Shown here: positions 33,730 through 42,142 of the stretch, one piece after another
Layout: each line of letters opens with the position of its first letter
Position numbering within the stretch: position 1 is the stretch's first letter
Source: JBCCTX01 sp965263105
GTDB taxonomy: Bacteria > Bacteroidota > Bacteroidia > J057
Direction of reading: 5' to 3'
DNA length: 64,000 nucleotides
Assembly (NCBI GenBank): GCA_965263105.1
Contig: CBDHGL010000003.1
Location: 62,001-126,000, forward strand
Position numbers and translations under genes: made by a program
Notes under the pieces: model-generated
Database searches by the model: none
Told to the model about the DNA's origin: nothing
The model's input: only the letters and a program-made list of their open reading frames with translations

Positions 33730-35223
33730 CTATGAGATCCTCTTGCTGAATTTTTCTTGGCAGTAAGAGAGATAATCCTCATTCTTTTTGAGGGCTAGTA
33801 GCCAGTATTCGAAGGGGAGGATCTCCTGACCCAGAGGCTCCCAATCTGCTTCACCGAGCAAAGCCTGGAAGGGAGGAAATTGGTCCCACTGGGTGCTCTC
33901 TGTCGTATAGGCATCTTTGCCCAATTGATAGAGGCATTTAAATATAAATTCCATCCTCGGGGCTAGCCCATAGCGTTCTCGATGTTTTCGTAAAGCTTCT
34001 ATCCGTGAATCTGCCAAGTCAAAGGATTGAGAGCTAATCAGCAATTGAATCTCAAAAATCCGGAGAATGGGATTCCAATCCTGTTTGTACTGGTAAAGGG
34101 TGTGGGCAAAATTCAATCTGCAAAAGGCTATTTTAGGCTTATCAGCTAGAAATGCGAGGTAGGAATGTAGGTAATACAGCCAACCGCTATGAATATCTTC
34201 AGGTTGGTGTTGGTGAACCCAAATGAGCTGTTTGTATACTTCTTCTCCCTCCGAGAGTTTACCGCTGTAAATACAAGCATATAGTTTGTTGATTCCCGCA
34301 ACTAGAAAATTGGTGCGCCTGGGGGGAAGGATTTGTAAGGCATGGTCGGCAGCTCGAAAGGCAGAGTCAAAATTGTATGACCGGTTCTCCAATTCAGACA
34401 GACGAACATAGGGTACTCCCCACCTATTTCTCGATTTCAGTCCTGAATGAGTTTCTAAAATTTGGATCATTTCTTCCAGACATTTTTTGCACATTTCAAG
34501 AGATTCCTGCCGTGCTTCCATGAGGATGAGCTTCAACAAGAGAAAGTAATAGTGTGCTCGGGGGCTATAAGTCTTGTCCAACTTCCGTTTTAAGTCTTTG
34601 GTAAAGCTTTCTAATTGCTTGATTAATTGAGGATTCGGTGGTTTAGGGAGCCTTACGCGAATTTCGTCTAGGTAGCCGATTCCAGAGATATCCGCCTGCA
34701 ACTGTTTAAGGGTAGTATCTATATCCTCCTTGAGGGTGCTGCAAACTTCTTCAGGGGAAACAGAAATACTCCTCGCATGCACTAAGGCCAAGAGTTTTAC
34801 CTCCGGTAGACCCAGTCGATTGGCTGAATGGATACAGCTATCCAAGAGGTCTTCTGAGTATTTACGTAAGCCCTTACTACGCAATAGCATGGCTGCAGTC
34901 AGTTGGAAGTGGAGTCCTATATTAGCAAAGGCTGGGAAATCTGCTGAATGGTGGTTCTTGCTGGATTGGTTGGCACTTAGACACAGAGACTCCAGCATTT
35001 TTTCTTCAATTTGGTTTTTTAAATGGAAGAAGGATTTGTTATGAGGATCTCCATATAAACGCTCAATGAGTTCACCTTGAGATATGTGGGGATGTAGGTC
35101 TATGAGTTTAAATAGTTGAAGGCATTTGTTGTAACTTCTGGGGAGAAAAGCCTTCATATACGTTTTAAAATGGCGAAGTTCTGCTTTCGACATTTTGCCT
35201 TTTATGGCCCTGATACGTTCCAT
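33730..35223 (-). CDS. Large alpha-helical protein, TPR-like, unknown function
   Basis: 497 residues. Starts 'MERIRAIKGKMSKAELRHFK', then 'LFKLIDLHPHISQGELIERL' and 'FFHLKNQIEEKMLESLCL', a basic helical N-terminus of a type I recall from Saprospiria-like genomes without a name. The rest consists of helix pairs of about 34-40 residues with 'A..A..' spacing ('SELENRSYNFDSAFRAADHA', 'SYLAFLADKPKIAFCRLNFA'), consistent with TPR-like packing. No signal or membrane segment, so cytoplasmic. Precedes the DUF4846 gene in the same direction. Confidence 0.7.
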   Translation of the reverse strand: MERIRAIKGKMSKAELRHFKTYMKAFLPRSYNKCLQLFKLIDLHPHISQGELIERLYGDPHNKSFFHLKNQIEEKMLESLCLSANQSSKNHHSADFPAFANIGLHFQLTAAMLLRSKGLRKYSEDLLDSCIHSANRLGLPEVKLLALVHARSISVSPEEVCSTLKEDIDTTLKQLQADISGIGYLDEIRVRLPKPPNPQLIKQLESFTKDLKRKLDKTYSPRAHYYFLLLKLILMEARQESLEMCKKCLEEMIQILETHSGLKSRNRWGVPYVRLSELENRSYNFDSAFRAADHALQILPPRRTNFLVAGINKLYACIYSGKLSEGEEVYKQLIWVHQHQPEDIHSGWLYYLHSYLAFLADKPKIAFCRLNFAHTLYQYKQDWNPILRIFEIQLLISSQSFDLADSRIEALRKHRERYGLAPRMEFIFKCLYQLGKDAYTTESTQWDQFPPFQALLGEADWEPLGQEILPFEYWLLALKKNEDYLSYCQEKFSKRIS

Positions 35224-35572
35224 TATGTGTAAATTCTGTTGATTTAATTAATCAACGTGAGGATTCTCCTTGTATTGAAAAGATGTAAGCCATCACATGG
35301 AACTGATCCTAAAGCCGTACTATTAAGTGTTTGGGGGATGATTATTTATAGAAATCAGGCCTTTTATGAAAAAAGATATGTGAATTTTAGGGATCCTAAT
35401 AAAGGAGGGAAATGTTCTGGCTATCAAGAATATGAAGACCCATTATAGGACATTGAAATGAGTAGATTAAAATTCCGAATTATAGTACATTTGCAAAAAC
35501 ATGATGTGAAATAATATTTCCACACGTGTTATATGTGCATGACAGGAATATGGCAAAAGTTAATTCTAACGA
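35224..35572. other. Intergenic region, about 350 bases
   Basis: A GTG-initiated 63-codon plus-strand frame (35257-35448) has no recognisable feature and is not called. TACATTTG at about 35488-35495 on the plus strand fits the Bacteroidota -7 box, yet only the antisense of the SDR gene lies downstream. Otherwise AT-rich and unremarkable. Confidence 0.45.
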
Positions 35573-36289
35573 TCAATATACTTGTGAAATAGGGTTTATT
35601 ACCAGTTCATCTATCGTCACATGCTGGGGAGCCTTTAGAATATATACGACCGTATCTGCTACATCAATAGGTTTTAACCAATCTTTTTTCTGGATATCCA
35701 CCATTTTGCTATTGTTGAAATAGGTATCTACTACTCCTGGATAAACAGAACTCACTTTGATTCCGTACTTCCGAACCTCCTTTCTAAGCACATTAGAAAA
35801 TGCATCTTGGGCATATTTGCTGGCACAGTAAACAGCTCCTTGCTCAAAAGTCTGGCGGGATGCATGGGAAGCAATGGTAATAATATGCCCACTTTTCCGG
35901 GAGCGCATATGGGGAATGACTCCTTTGCTCAGCAAAAACCCCCCCTTCACATTGACATCCATCATACGATCCCATTCTGATTCCTGAATATTTTCCGCGG
36001 GTTTAAAGAGACCAATTCCAGCATTATTGATGAGAATATCGATCCTTCCAAAAGCCCTTATAGCCTGTGAAATCAATGCATCCACCGCCTGGGAATCTGC
36101 AACATCGGCTTGTATGCCAATTGCAGCTCCCCCCTGTTGGTTTATGGAACTGGCTAGTCGTTGTAACTCACTAACATTTCTGGCAACCAATACCAATTGG
36201 ACTTTCTCTTTTGCAAGCGATAAAGCTATTTCTCGACCTATACCTCTTGATGCCCCAGTAATGATTGCAACTTGGTTTTGAAGATTCAT
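35573..36289 (-). CDS. Short-chain dehydrogenase/reductase (SDR)
   Basis: 238 residues, classical SDR. Cofactor motif 'TGASRGIGREI' (residues 12-22), 'NNAGIGLF' (about 88), catalytic 'YCASKYAQDAF' (YxxxK, about 155), and 'VSSVYPGVVDTYFNN'. A basic residue after the first Gly motif ('VARNVSEL') suggests NADP. Substrate unknown. It sits at the 3' end of a run of same-strand genes (dtd, glycosyltransferase, MazG-like) with 36 bases before it. Confidence 0.92.
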   Translation of the reverse strand: MNLQNQVAIITGASRGIGREIALSLAKEKVQLVLVARNVSELQRLASSINQQGGAAIGIQADVADSQAVDALISQAIRAFGRIDILINNAGIGLFKPAENIQESEWDRMMDVNVKGGFLLSKGVIPHMRSRKSGHIITIASHASRQTFEQGAVYCASKYAQDAFSNVLRKEVRKYGIKVSSVYPGVVDTYFNNSKMVDIQKKDWLKPIDVADTVVYILKAPQHVTIDELVINPISQVY

Positions 36290-36325
36290 AGAACAAAACT
36301 CTGAAAAATTTCTGCGATTTGAAAC

Positions 36326-36661
36326 CTATTCTTCTGGCTTGAGTTTAGGGTTTTGTTTATGTCTTTGGGCATCTCGCCGTGTTTTTTTGGCTAAATTTTC
36401 ATGGAGAGCTAGCTCCAGGTCAATTCCAGTTTGGTTGGCCAAGCAGATCAATACAAAGAGGATGTCTGCCATTTCATCTCCTAAATCACGATTTTTATCG
36501 GATTCCTTAAAGGATTGGTCTCCATACATTCTCGCCATTAGCCTGGCCAATTCTCCTACCTCTTCTGTCAGAATTGCCATGTTGGTCAATTCTGAAAAAT
36601 AGCGGACTCCTAGGGTTTTGATCCAGTCATCTACACTTTTTTGTGCTTCTTGTATGGTCAT
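36326..36661 (-). CDS. MazG-like nucleotide pyrophosphohydrolase
   Basis: 111 residues. MazG-type all-helical metal site: 'LTEEVGELARLMARMYGDQS' (ExxE) and 'DLGDEMADILFVLICLANQT' (DxxxD). Such enzymes hydrolyse (d)NTPs to NMP and pyrophosphate as house-cleaning. One base separates its start from the stop of the glycosyltransferase gene upstream, so it is co-transcribed. Length matches the short single-domain group. Confidence 0.92.
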   Translation of the reverse strand: MTIQEAQKSVDDWIKTLGVRYFSELTNMAILTEEVGELARLMARMYGDQSFKESDKNRDLGDEMADILFVLICLANQTGIDLELALHENLAKKTRRDAQRHKQNPKLKPEE

Positions 36662-36662
36662 G

Positions 36663-38027
36663 TTATAATAGAGATTGAATGGGTGAATAATAATAACGGA
36701 GGCACCACTCTATTTGAATAAGAACAAATATAGCCCGGAGAAACCATAGGCCAAGTGATTTTTTTCGGATAGAAAAGAGGGTTTGACGCTTAAGTCCCTT
36801 GCTTGCCAATATGCACAGAAAAGGAAGAAGGGGAAAGTGATAGGTGGGGTGAGAAAAAGCTAGATAGTAGGGGAGGGGATAAATAATAAGGAGTCCAATT
36901 AGCCAAATTCCAGGAGAGTAGGTGTAGGACTCCGGCAAAGCTTCTATGGCCAGCCAAAGGAGGATGCAAAAGCCTATAAAGTCAAGGCCTGTCCCTAAAA
37001 CGGCCCAGAATGAGGAGGAGAAACTTTGAGAAAGAAAGGCCCCAGTAAAAGAATCTGCTGCCCAAAATGTTTTTACTCGATTGATAGTCCGGATACCAAA
37101 GTCTCTAGGTTCTTCCTTTATGAAGCTTAGCGCTTGTCGATAAAATTCTCCCGTTTGTTTCTCCTCTGGAAGCACCCAAATTTTTCTTAGCATCTCATAA
37201 TATCCGTAAAAAGAAGGATTGTCAGTTTCTAGATGAGATCCAAGCCACCAAGTTTTATAGACAGGAGTATAAGGATTATTACCTACGAAAAAATTATAGC
37301 TGTTTGATGTGTTAATAAAGACATCGGTATAACCCAGGGCATAGTTGCGGAGTTGCCAACTTCCTATAATAACAAAGAGTGAAACGGCGAAATACATTAG
37401 GCTTATGTGCCTTCCCAATTTGTACCAGATATATCCTATAAAGGGAAAAAGGATTATACAGGAAGGACGTATGAGAATACACATTCCAAGAATTAGTCCT
37501 ACAGCTAGTGCATGCCTAGGCACTAGATGAGGGTTTTGGAAGGATAAAATTAGAAAATAGAACGACCAGACCAATCCTACAGCAATAGGTAGTTGAGTGA
37601 GAGGGACAACCGAAAAGTGGACAGTAATGGGGCTAAAGCCCAAAAAGATAATAGGAAATAGGGAAAAATACCCTGGTGGTAACTTCTGTAGGGTCAGAAA
37701 GACTCCCACTAAAAGTAACAGGTAACAGGCAAGGGAAAATATGGTAAAATGGATTGGGTACAGTCCCCAGTTCAAGCCTGTCCAACCCAAAATAAGTGGA
37801 AGCCCTGGGGACCAAAAAGGTCTATATGGATTTCCACTGTATATCTTCAAAGAATCCTCGACGTAGGAGATAAAATCGCCTTCCATTACTCGGTTTCCTA
37901 GTATTAGGGCGTAGATTATCCGTAACAGCAAGGAAAGGAATAAGATGATGACAAAAGAGTGGACAGAAGAACTAGAAGGGTGCCAGACTCCCTTGGCTAA
38001 AGCCCAAAGGCGATTTTTCAATGACAT
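36663..38027 (-). CDS. Polytopic membrane glycosyltransferase (ArnT/PMT-like, GT-C fold)
   Basis: 454 residues with about eleven hydrophobic segments. Early loop 'ALILGNRVMEGDFISYVEDS' contains the Asp/Glu-rich first periplasmic loop typical of GT-C enzymes, and 'NPYRPFWSPGLPLILGWTGL' matches the 'P.Y.pGlP' element of GT39/dolichyl-phosphate-mannose-type proteins. These transfer sugars from polyprenyl carriers on the outer face of the inner membrane. Its ATG overlaps the dtd stop (TAATG), and MazG-like follows after one base. Acceptor unknown. Confidence 0.8.
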   Translation of the reverse strand: MSLKNRLWALAKGVWHPSSSSVHSFVIILFLSLLLRIIYALILGNRVMEGDFISYVEDSLKIYSGNPYRPFWSPGLPLILGWTGLNWGLYPIHFTIFSLACYLLLLVGVFLTLQKLPPGYFSLFPIIFLGFSPITVHFSVVPLTQLPIAVGLVWSFYFLILSFQNPHLVPRHALAVGLILGMCILIRPSCIILFPFIGYIWYKLGRHISLMYFAVSLFVIIGSWQLRNYALGYTDVFINTSNSYNFFVGNNPYTPVYKTWWLGSHLETDNPSFYGYYEMLRKIWVLPEEKQTGEFYRQALSFIKEEPRDFGIRTINRVKTFWAADSFTGAFLSQSFSSSFWAVLGTGLDFIGFCILLWLAIEALPESYTYSPGIWLIGLLIIYPLPYYLAFSHPTYHFPLLPFLCILASKGLKRQTLFSIRKKSLGLWFLRAIFVLIQIEWCLRYYYSPIQSLL

Positions 38028-38482
38028 TAGAAGGAGGGGTCCTTTGAATCTAAAATAATTGTGACGGGACCTTCATTCACAAGGGAGACAGACATCATCG
38101 CCCCAAAAGAACCGGTAGCAATGTTGCCAGTAAATACTTTTTTCAAGTGTGTTAGGAAGGATTCGTAAAGAGGAATAGCTAGTTCAGGTCTAGCGGAGCG
38201 AGTATAGGAAGGCCTGTTTCCCTTTTTGCTATTTGCATAAAGGGTAAATTGTGAAATTACCATTATGTTTCCTTCGATATCTTGAACAGATAGGTTCATT
38301 TTTCCCGTTTCATCACCAAAGATTCGCAGATTTGTGATTTTGTGTACAAGCCATTCGATATCTTGCTGGGTATCTTCATTTGTTATGGCAAGTAAAATGC
38401 ACAAGCCCTTTTCAATTGATCCAATGGACTGATCCCCTACTTGGACTGTACATGAAGAAACACATTGTAGAACAGCTCGCAT
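38027..38482 (-). CDS. dtd: D-aminoacyl-tRNA deacylase
   Basis: 151 residues, full length. 'MRAVLQCVSSCTVQVGDQSI' at the start, the catalytic-site motif 'ISQFTLYANSKKGNRPSY' and the cross-subunit 'NEGPVTIILDS' (Gly-cisPro) near the C-terminus identify Dtd. It removes D-amino acids, and glycine from tRNA-Ala, to protect translation; cytoplasmic homodimer. First gene of the operon dtd-glycosyltransferase-MazG-like-SDR. Confidence 0.96.
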   Translation of the reverse strand: MRAVLQCVSSCTVQVGDQSIGSIEKGLCILLAITNEDTQQDIEWLVHKITNLRIFGDETGKMNLSVQDIEGNIMVISQFTLYANSKKGNRPSYTRSARPELAIPLYESFLTHLKKVFTGNIATGSFGAMMSVSLVNEGPVTIILDSKDPSF

Positions 38483-38508
38483 GAAATGTTTTGAGAATAA
38501 AATTAAAT

Positions 38509-38543
38509 AAAAAAGACGTCTTTTCTATAAAGACGCCTTTTTT
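38509..38543 (-). terminator. Intrinsic terminator behind the small acidic ORF
   Basis: AAAAAAGACGTCTTT / AAAGACGCCTTTTTT: 15-base stem with one mismatch and a 5-base loop; on the minus strand it ends in a U-run. It lies 30 bases past the 44-codon ORF and 27 bases before dtd, so it separates the two. Confidence 0.75.
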
Positions 38544-38572
38544 TTGTTTAATAAGCGAAATAGATCGAACAA

Positions 38573-38707
38573 CTATTTAGAATCTTTCTCATCTTCGTCT
38601 TCATCCTCTACGGGGGGCATAACGAGCGGTACGACACTTCCTTGAAAACAATTCTCTGATCTGAATCCTAGCGATTTGGAATGTAAGGTGAAAAAATAAT
38701 ATTCCAT
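38573..38707 (-). CDS. Possible small protein with acidic C-terminus
   Basis: 44 codons from ATG 38707 to TAG. The product runs 'MEYYFFTLHSKSLGFRSENC', a central 'VVPLVMPPVE', then 'DEDEDEKDSK', an unusually acidic tail. Support for a real gene: a good terminator directly downstream, and the sense of that terminator matches only this ORF. Against: no clear ribosome site, and short length. Resembles no family I know; the leader-plus-core layout of a peptide precursor is conceivable but no modification enzyme is near. Confidence 0.4.
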   Translation of the reverse strand: MEYYFFTLHSKSLGFRSENCFQGSVVPLVMPPVEDEDEDEKDSK

Positions 38708-39048
38708 AATGGATTTATGTATAAAAAATAATTACGAATGAGTGAATAGCGAGATTCCTTTTGGGTTTTTACATATACATTCTCATGTCTAAAGTAACGG
38801 ATTAAGACGAGCAAGATTTTGTTGATAAAATCAAAATCACTCTAAATTTAATAAATAAAAGGGTACAATTCATTAACGAAAAAAATATTTTTTTATTTCC
38901 CTGATTACCAATGCTTAAGGAAACTCAAATACCAGTACTGATATGAGATGAAGGAAAAATCTTTCTACCATCTGGAGAGAAATTCTTCGTTGCATTCTGG
39001 TCAATTGGAGGGATAGGAATGAAATTGGGGAAGTGGGTAATTACGTCT
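38708..39048. other. AT-rich intergenic region before the arginine genes
   Basis: About 340 bases. No further ORF or RNA gene seen. Very AT-rich between 38740 and 38900. It should hold the promoter of the small ORF (minus strand), which I cannot place. Confidence 0.45.
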
Positions 39049-39083
39049 TTTTCATAAAATTCTTAAATATGTATGTATCTTCG
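39049..39083 (+). promoter_or_regulatory. Probable promoter of the arginine operon
   Basis: TATCTTCG at 39076-39083 is a good Bacteroidota -7 box (TAnnTTTG) and is followed by CAAG; a T-rich -33 region lies at 39048-39056, about 20 bases upstream. The first gene starts 21 bases after the box. No ArgR-type operator was recognised. Confidence 0.55.
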
Positions 39084-39104
39084 CAAGATTACATATGACT
39101 TGCT

Positions 39105-39776
39105 ATGAATTTCGAAATCTGTGTTGCCGGGAAAGACCATATTCAGTACGCACAAAGCGTATGTGACCTCATTGAGGAGGCTGCCAAAGCTAGAGGTACG
39201 GGAATAGCCAAGCGCCAAGTCTCTTACATTCAAAGGAAAATGGAAGAGGGAAAGGCTATAGTAGCTTTAAGAGACAAAGAATTGGCGGGCTTTTGTTACA
39301 TAGAAACCTGGGGACATGGGAAATATGTCGCAAATTCAGGGCTGATCGTATCCCCCAGTTTTCGAAACTCGGGCTTAGCCAAACGCATAAAGAAAGCAGC
39401 CTTTGATCTCTCTAGACAAAAATATCCTGAAGCTAAACTTTTTGGAATTACGACCAGCCTGGCAGTCATGAAAATTAACTCTCAGCTTGGTTATAAGCCT
39501 GTTACCTTTTCAGAACTGACAGATGATGAGGAATTTTGGGCTGGATGTCAGAGTTGCCCCAACTTTGATGTGCTCACTCGAACCGAAAGGAAATTGTGCC
39601 TGTGTACAGGAATGTTGCTGGACCCCAATGCTCCAGCAGCCGAAGTAGACAAAGAGAAGGCCCCTCAAAATCGTTGGCTTAGATTTCGGGAACACCTCGC
39701 TAGAAGGAGTTCCAATAAACTGCTCAACAAAATCAAAGAAGGGTTAAAACTTGTAAGACACGAACCAGTAGAATAA
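39105..39776 (+). CDS. GNAT N-acetyltransferase, probable N-acetylglutamate synthase
   Basis: 223 residues. GNAT fold: 'IVALRDKELAGFCYIETWGH' strands and an acetyl-CoA site 'IVSPSFRNSGLAKRIKKAAF' (R/Q-x-x-G-x-A) at about 88-105. After the fold come 'CQSCPNFDVL' and 'LCLCTGM', a CxxC plus CxC set that might bind zinc. It precedes argG by two bases and argC after that, the position in which Bacteroidota carry a non-classical ArgA; so acetylation of glutamate is inferred from context. The last 50 residues are basic and of unknown role. Confidence 0.8.
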   Translation: MNFEICVAGKDHIQYAQSVCDLIEEAAKARGTGIAKRQVSYIQRKMEEGKAIVALRDKELAGFCYIETWGHGKYVANSGLIVSPSFRNSGLAKRIKKAAFDLSRQKYPEAKLFGITTSLAVMKINSQLGYKPVTFSELTDDEEFWAGCQSCPNFDVLTRTERKLCLCTGMLLDPNAPAAEVDKEKAPQNRWLRFREHLARRSSNKLLNKIKEGLKLVRHEPVE

Positions 39777-39778
39777 TT

Positions 39779-40969
39779 ATGAAGGGAAAAGTTGTTCTCG
39801 CCTTTAGTGGGGGACTAGATACCTCCTACTGTGTAAAATACCTGACCCAAGAGAAAGGATTGAAAGTTTATTCAGCCCTAGTAGATACGGGGGGATTTAC
39901 CCCCGATCAACTAAAAGAAATAGGGGAAAGAGCCCTATTTTTGGGAGTTGAGCATCACGTGGTCTTAGACGAGGTGGAGGCTTATTATGAAAATTGCATC
40001 CGTTTCCTAGTCTTTGGCAATATCCTGAAAAACAATACCTATCCCCTTTCTGTAAGTGCAGAAAGAGTATTTCAAGCCATTGCAATAGCCCGTTATGCCC
40101 AGGAAATAGATGCGGAGTATATCGCTCATGGAAGCACTGGTGCAGGTAATGACCAAGTTAGATTTGACTTAGCCTTTCACATACTGGCCCCAGGTATCAA
40201 AGTAATTACCCCCATAAGAGATCAGCAGTTATCCCGTGAAGCCGAAATCTCTTATCTCAAAGAAAATGGCGTAGATCTGGCATGGGAGAAGGCCCAATAT
40301 TCTATTAATCAAGGGCTTTGGGGTACCAGTGTAGGGGGGAAGGAGACACTAAACTCGTGGGATACGCTACCGGAAGAAGCCTTCCCAACTCCATTGGAAA
40401 AGACTGACCCACAGGAGGTACTCCTTACCTTTGAAAAAGGCGAATTATTGAAGGTAGATGGAAAATCTTTCCCTCACCCTGTATCGGCCATTCAATACCT
40501 ACATCTGTTGGCAAGTCCTTTTGCCATCGGGCGAGATACCCATGTGGGAGATACCATTATCGGAATCAAAGGGAGAGTAGGCTTTGAAGCTGCTGCGCCC
40601 CTGATTATTATCAAAGCTCACCACCTGTTGGAGAAACACGTCCTGACGAAATGGCAAATGTACTGGAAAGATCAACTGGCCAATTGGTATGGTATGTTGG
40701 TTCATGAGGGGCAATTTCTGGATCCCGTAATGAGAAATATTGAAGGCTTTCTCCTGGATACTCAACAATACGTATCTGGCTCTGTACGGGTGAAACTCAG
40801 CCCCTATCAATTTCAATTGTTGGGAATTGAGTCCCCTCATGACCTGATGTCGGCAAAGTTTGGTACATATGGAGAAATGAATAGGGCCTGGACGGGGGAA
40901 GATGTGAAAGGCTTTACCCAGATCCTGGCCAATTCAACCAAAATTTTTCACCAAATACATGAAGAATAG
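39779..40969 (+). CDS. argG: Argininosuccinate synthase
   Basis: 396 residues, normal length. ATP P-loop 'AFSGGLDTSYCVKYL' (8-22), 'YIAHGSTGAGNDQVRFDLAF' with the citrulline/aspartate site, 'SINQGLWGTSVGG', and the C-terminal 'KFGTYGEMNRAWTGED'. Joins citrulline and aspartate using ATP in arginine biosynthesis. Second gene of the GNAT-argG-argC operon; its 3' end overlaps argC by 11 bases. Confidence 0.97.
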   Translation: MKGKVVLAFSGGLDTSYCVKYLTQEKGLKVYSALVDTGGFTPDQLKEIGERALFLGVEHHVVLDEVEAYYENCIRFLVFGNILKNNTYPLSVSAERVFQAIAIARYAQEIDAEYIAHGSTGAGNDQVRFDLAFHILAPGIKVITPIRDQQLSREAEISYLKENGVDLAWEKAQYSINQGLWGTSVGGKETLNSWDTLPEEAFPTPLEKTDPQEVLLTFEKGELLKVDGKSFPHPVSAIQYLHLLASPFAIGRDTHVGDTIIGIKGRVGFEAAAPLIIIKAHHLLEKHVLTKWQMYWKDQLANWYGMLVHEGQFLDPVMRNIEGFLLDTQQYVSGSVRVKLSPYQFQLLGIESPHDLMSAKFGTYGEMNRAWTGEDVKGFTQILANSTKIFHQIHEE

Positions 40970-41936
40970 GATCCAAGTAGGAATAATTGGCGGAGCTGGA
41001 TATACAGCGGGAGAACTCATTCGCTTATTATTGCGGCATCCAGATACCCAAATAGGTTTTGTTCACAGTACGAGCCAGGCCGGGAGAAAAGTCCACGAGA
41101 TCCATACCGATTTGGTAGGAGAGTCCGATCTTTCCTTTGTCTCAGATTTGCCCTTTGATAAAGTCGACGTACTATTTTTGTGTCAGGGACATGGAAAAGC
41201 CAAAAGTTTCCTCGAAAAGCATAAAATACCTGAACAGCTCAAAATTATTGATTTGAGTAGAGACTATCGCCTGAATGACTTCCCTCATGACTTTGTCTAT
41301 GGATTGCCAGAACTCAATAGAGAATTACTAGGAAATACGCTGCACGTGGCCAATCCAGGCTGTTTTGCTACCTGTCTCCAATTGGGCTTGCTACCCATTG
41401 CCCAAGAACAGGCCTTGCCAGAAGATATCCATATACACGCCATCACTGGCTCTACGGGTGCAGGACAAAACCCTTCTGCTACTACGCACTTTAGTTGGAG
41501 AAATAATAATCTCTCTATTTATAAACCCTTTTCACACCAGCATTTGGGAGAAATTCGTCGGAGCTTGACTCAACTTCAACCCACATTTTCAGGAAACCTT
41601 AACTTTTTACCACTAAGAGGAAACTTTACCCGGGGAATATATGCCAGTATCTATTTTACTTCTGACTTATCCTTGGATAGCGCAGTAGATCTATTTAAGA
41701 CGTATTATAACTCCCATCCCTTTGTTTGGGTCCAAAAAGAAATACCTCACCTCAAACAAGTAGTCAATACCAACAAGTGCGTCCTGAGTGTATCAAAGCA
41801 CGGAGACAAAATTTTGATAGTCAGTATGATAGATAACCTCCTGAAAGGAGCCTCAGGCCAAGCTGTTCAGAATCTCAATATTCTATTCGGAAGAGAGGAG
41901 TCTAAAGGACTCTTATTAAAAGCTAGTGCATTCTAA
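40959..41936 (+). CDS. argC: N-acetyl-gamma-glutamyl-phosphate reductase
   Basis: 325 residues. NADP site 'VGIIGGAGYTAGELIRLLLR' (8-27), catalytic Cys in 'VANPGCFATCLQLGLLP' (about 132), the 'GSTGAGQNPSATTHFSWRN' loop and the late 'LKGASGQAVQNLNILFG' C-terminal helix. Reduces N-acetylglutamyl phosphate to the semialdehyde, third step of arginine biosynthesis. Overlaps argG by 11 bases; last gene of the operon. Confidence 0.97.
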   Translation: MKNRIQVGIIGGAGYTAGELIRLLLRHPDTQIGFVHSTSQAGRKVHEIHTDLVGESDLSFVSDLPFDKVDVLFLCQGHGKAKSFLEKHKIPEQLKIIDLSRDYRLNDFPHDFVYGLPELNRELLGNTLHVANPGCFATCLQLGLLPIAQEQALPEDIHIHAITGSTGAGQNPSATTHFSWRNNNLSIYKPFSHQHLGEIRRSLTQLQPTFSGNLNFLPLRGNFTRGIYASIYFTSDLSLDSAVDLFKTYYNSHPFVWVQKEIPHLKQVVNTNKCVLSVSKHGDKILIVSMIDNLLKGASGQAVQNLNILFGREESKGLLLKASAF

Positions 41937-41977
41937 ATAAGATAGCCATTTTCCTATAAATTTCAATATTGTATATA

Positions 41978-42005
41978 ATAATACACATGGAATATGTGTT
42001 ATTAT
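41978..42005 (+). terminator. Probable terminator after argC
   Basis: ATAATACACAT, loop GGAAT, ATGTGTTATTAT: AT-rich stem with one bulge, 42 bases past the stop, and a T-run at 42020-42028. The hairpin is flanked by two copies of CCTATAAATTT (from 41953 and from 42005). Confidence 0.5.
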
Positions 42006-42142
42006 CCTATAAATTTATCTTTTTTTTTAAGAGAATAATTTTAGTTCATGCACATCCAATGTCCCTTCAATCACAAAATTGAACACTTTGAGAAAATTTA
42101 AATAGAGGAAGTTTATCTTTTCTTAAAATTTGTGCACATCAT

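Noticed and set aside
35257..35448. 63-codon GTG-started plus-strand ORF
   Set aside because: No motif, no terminator or ribosome site, and composition unlike neighbouring genes.
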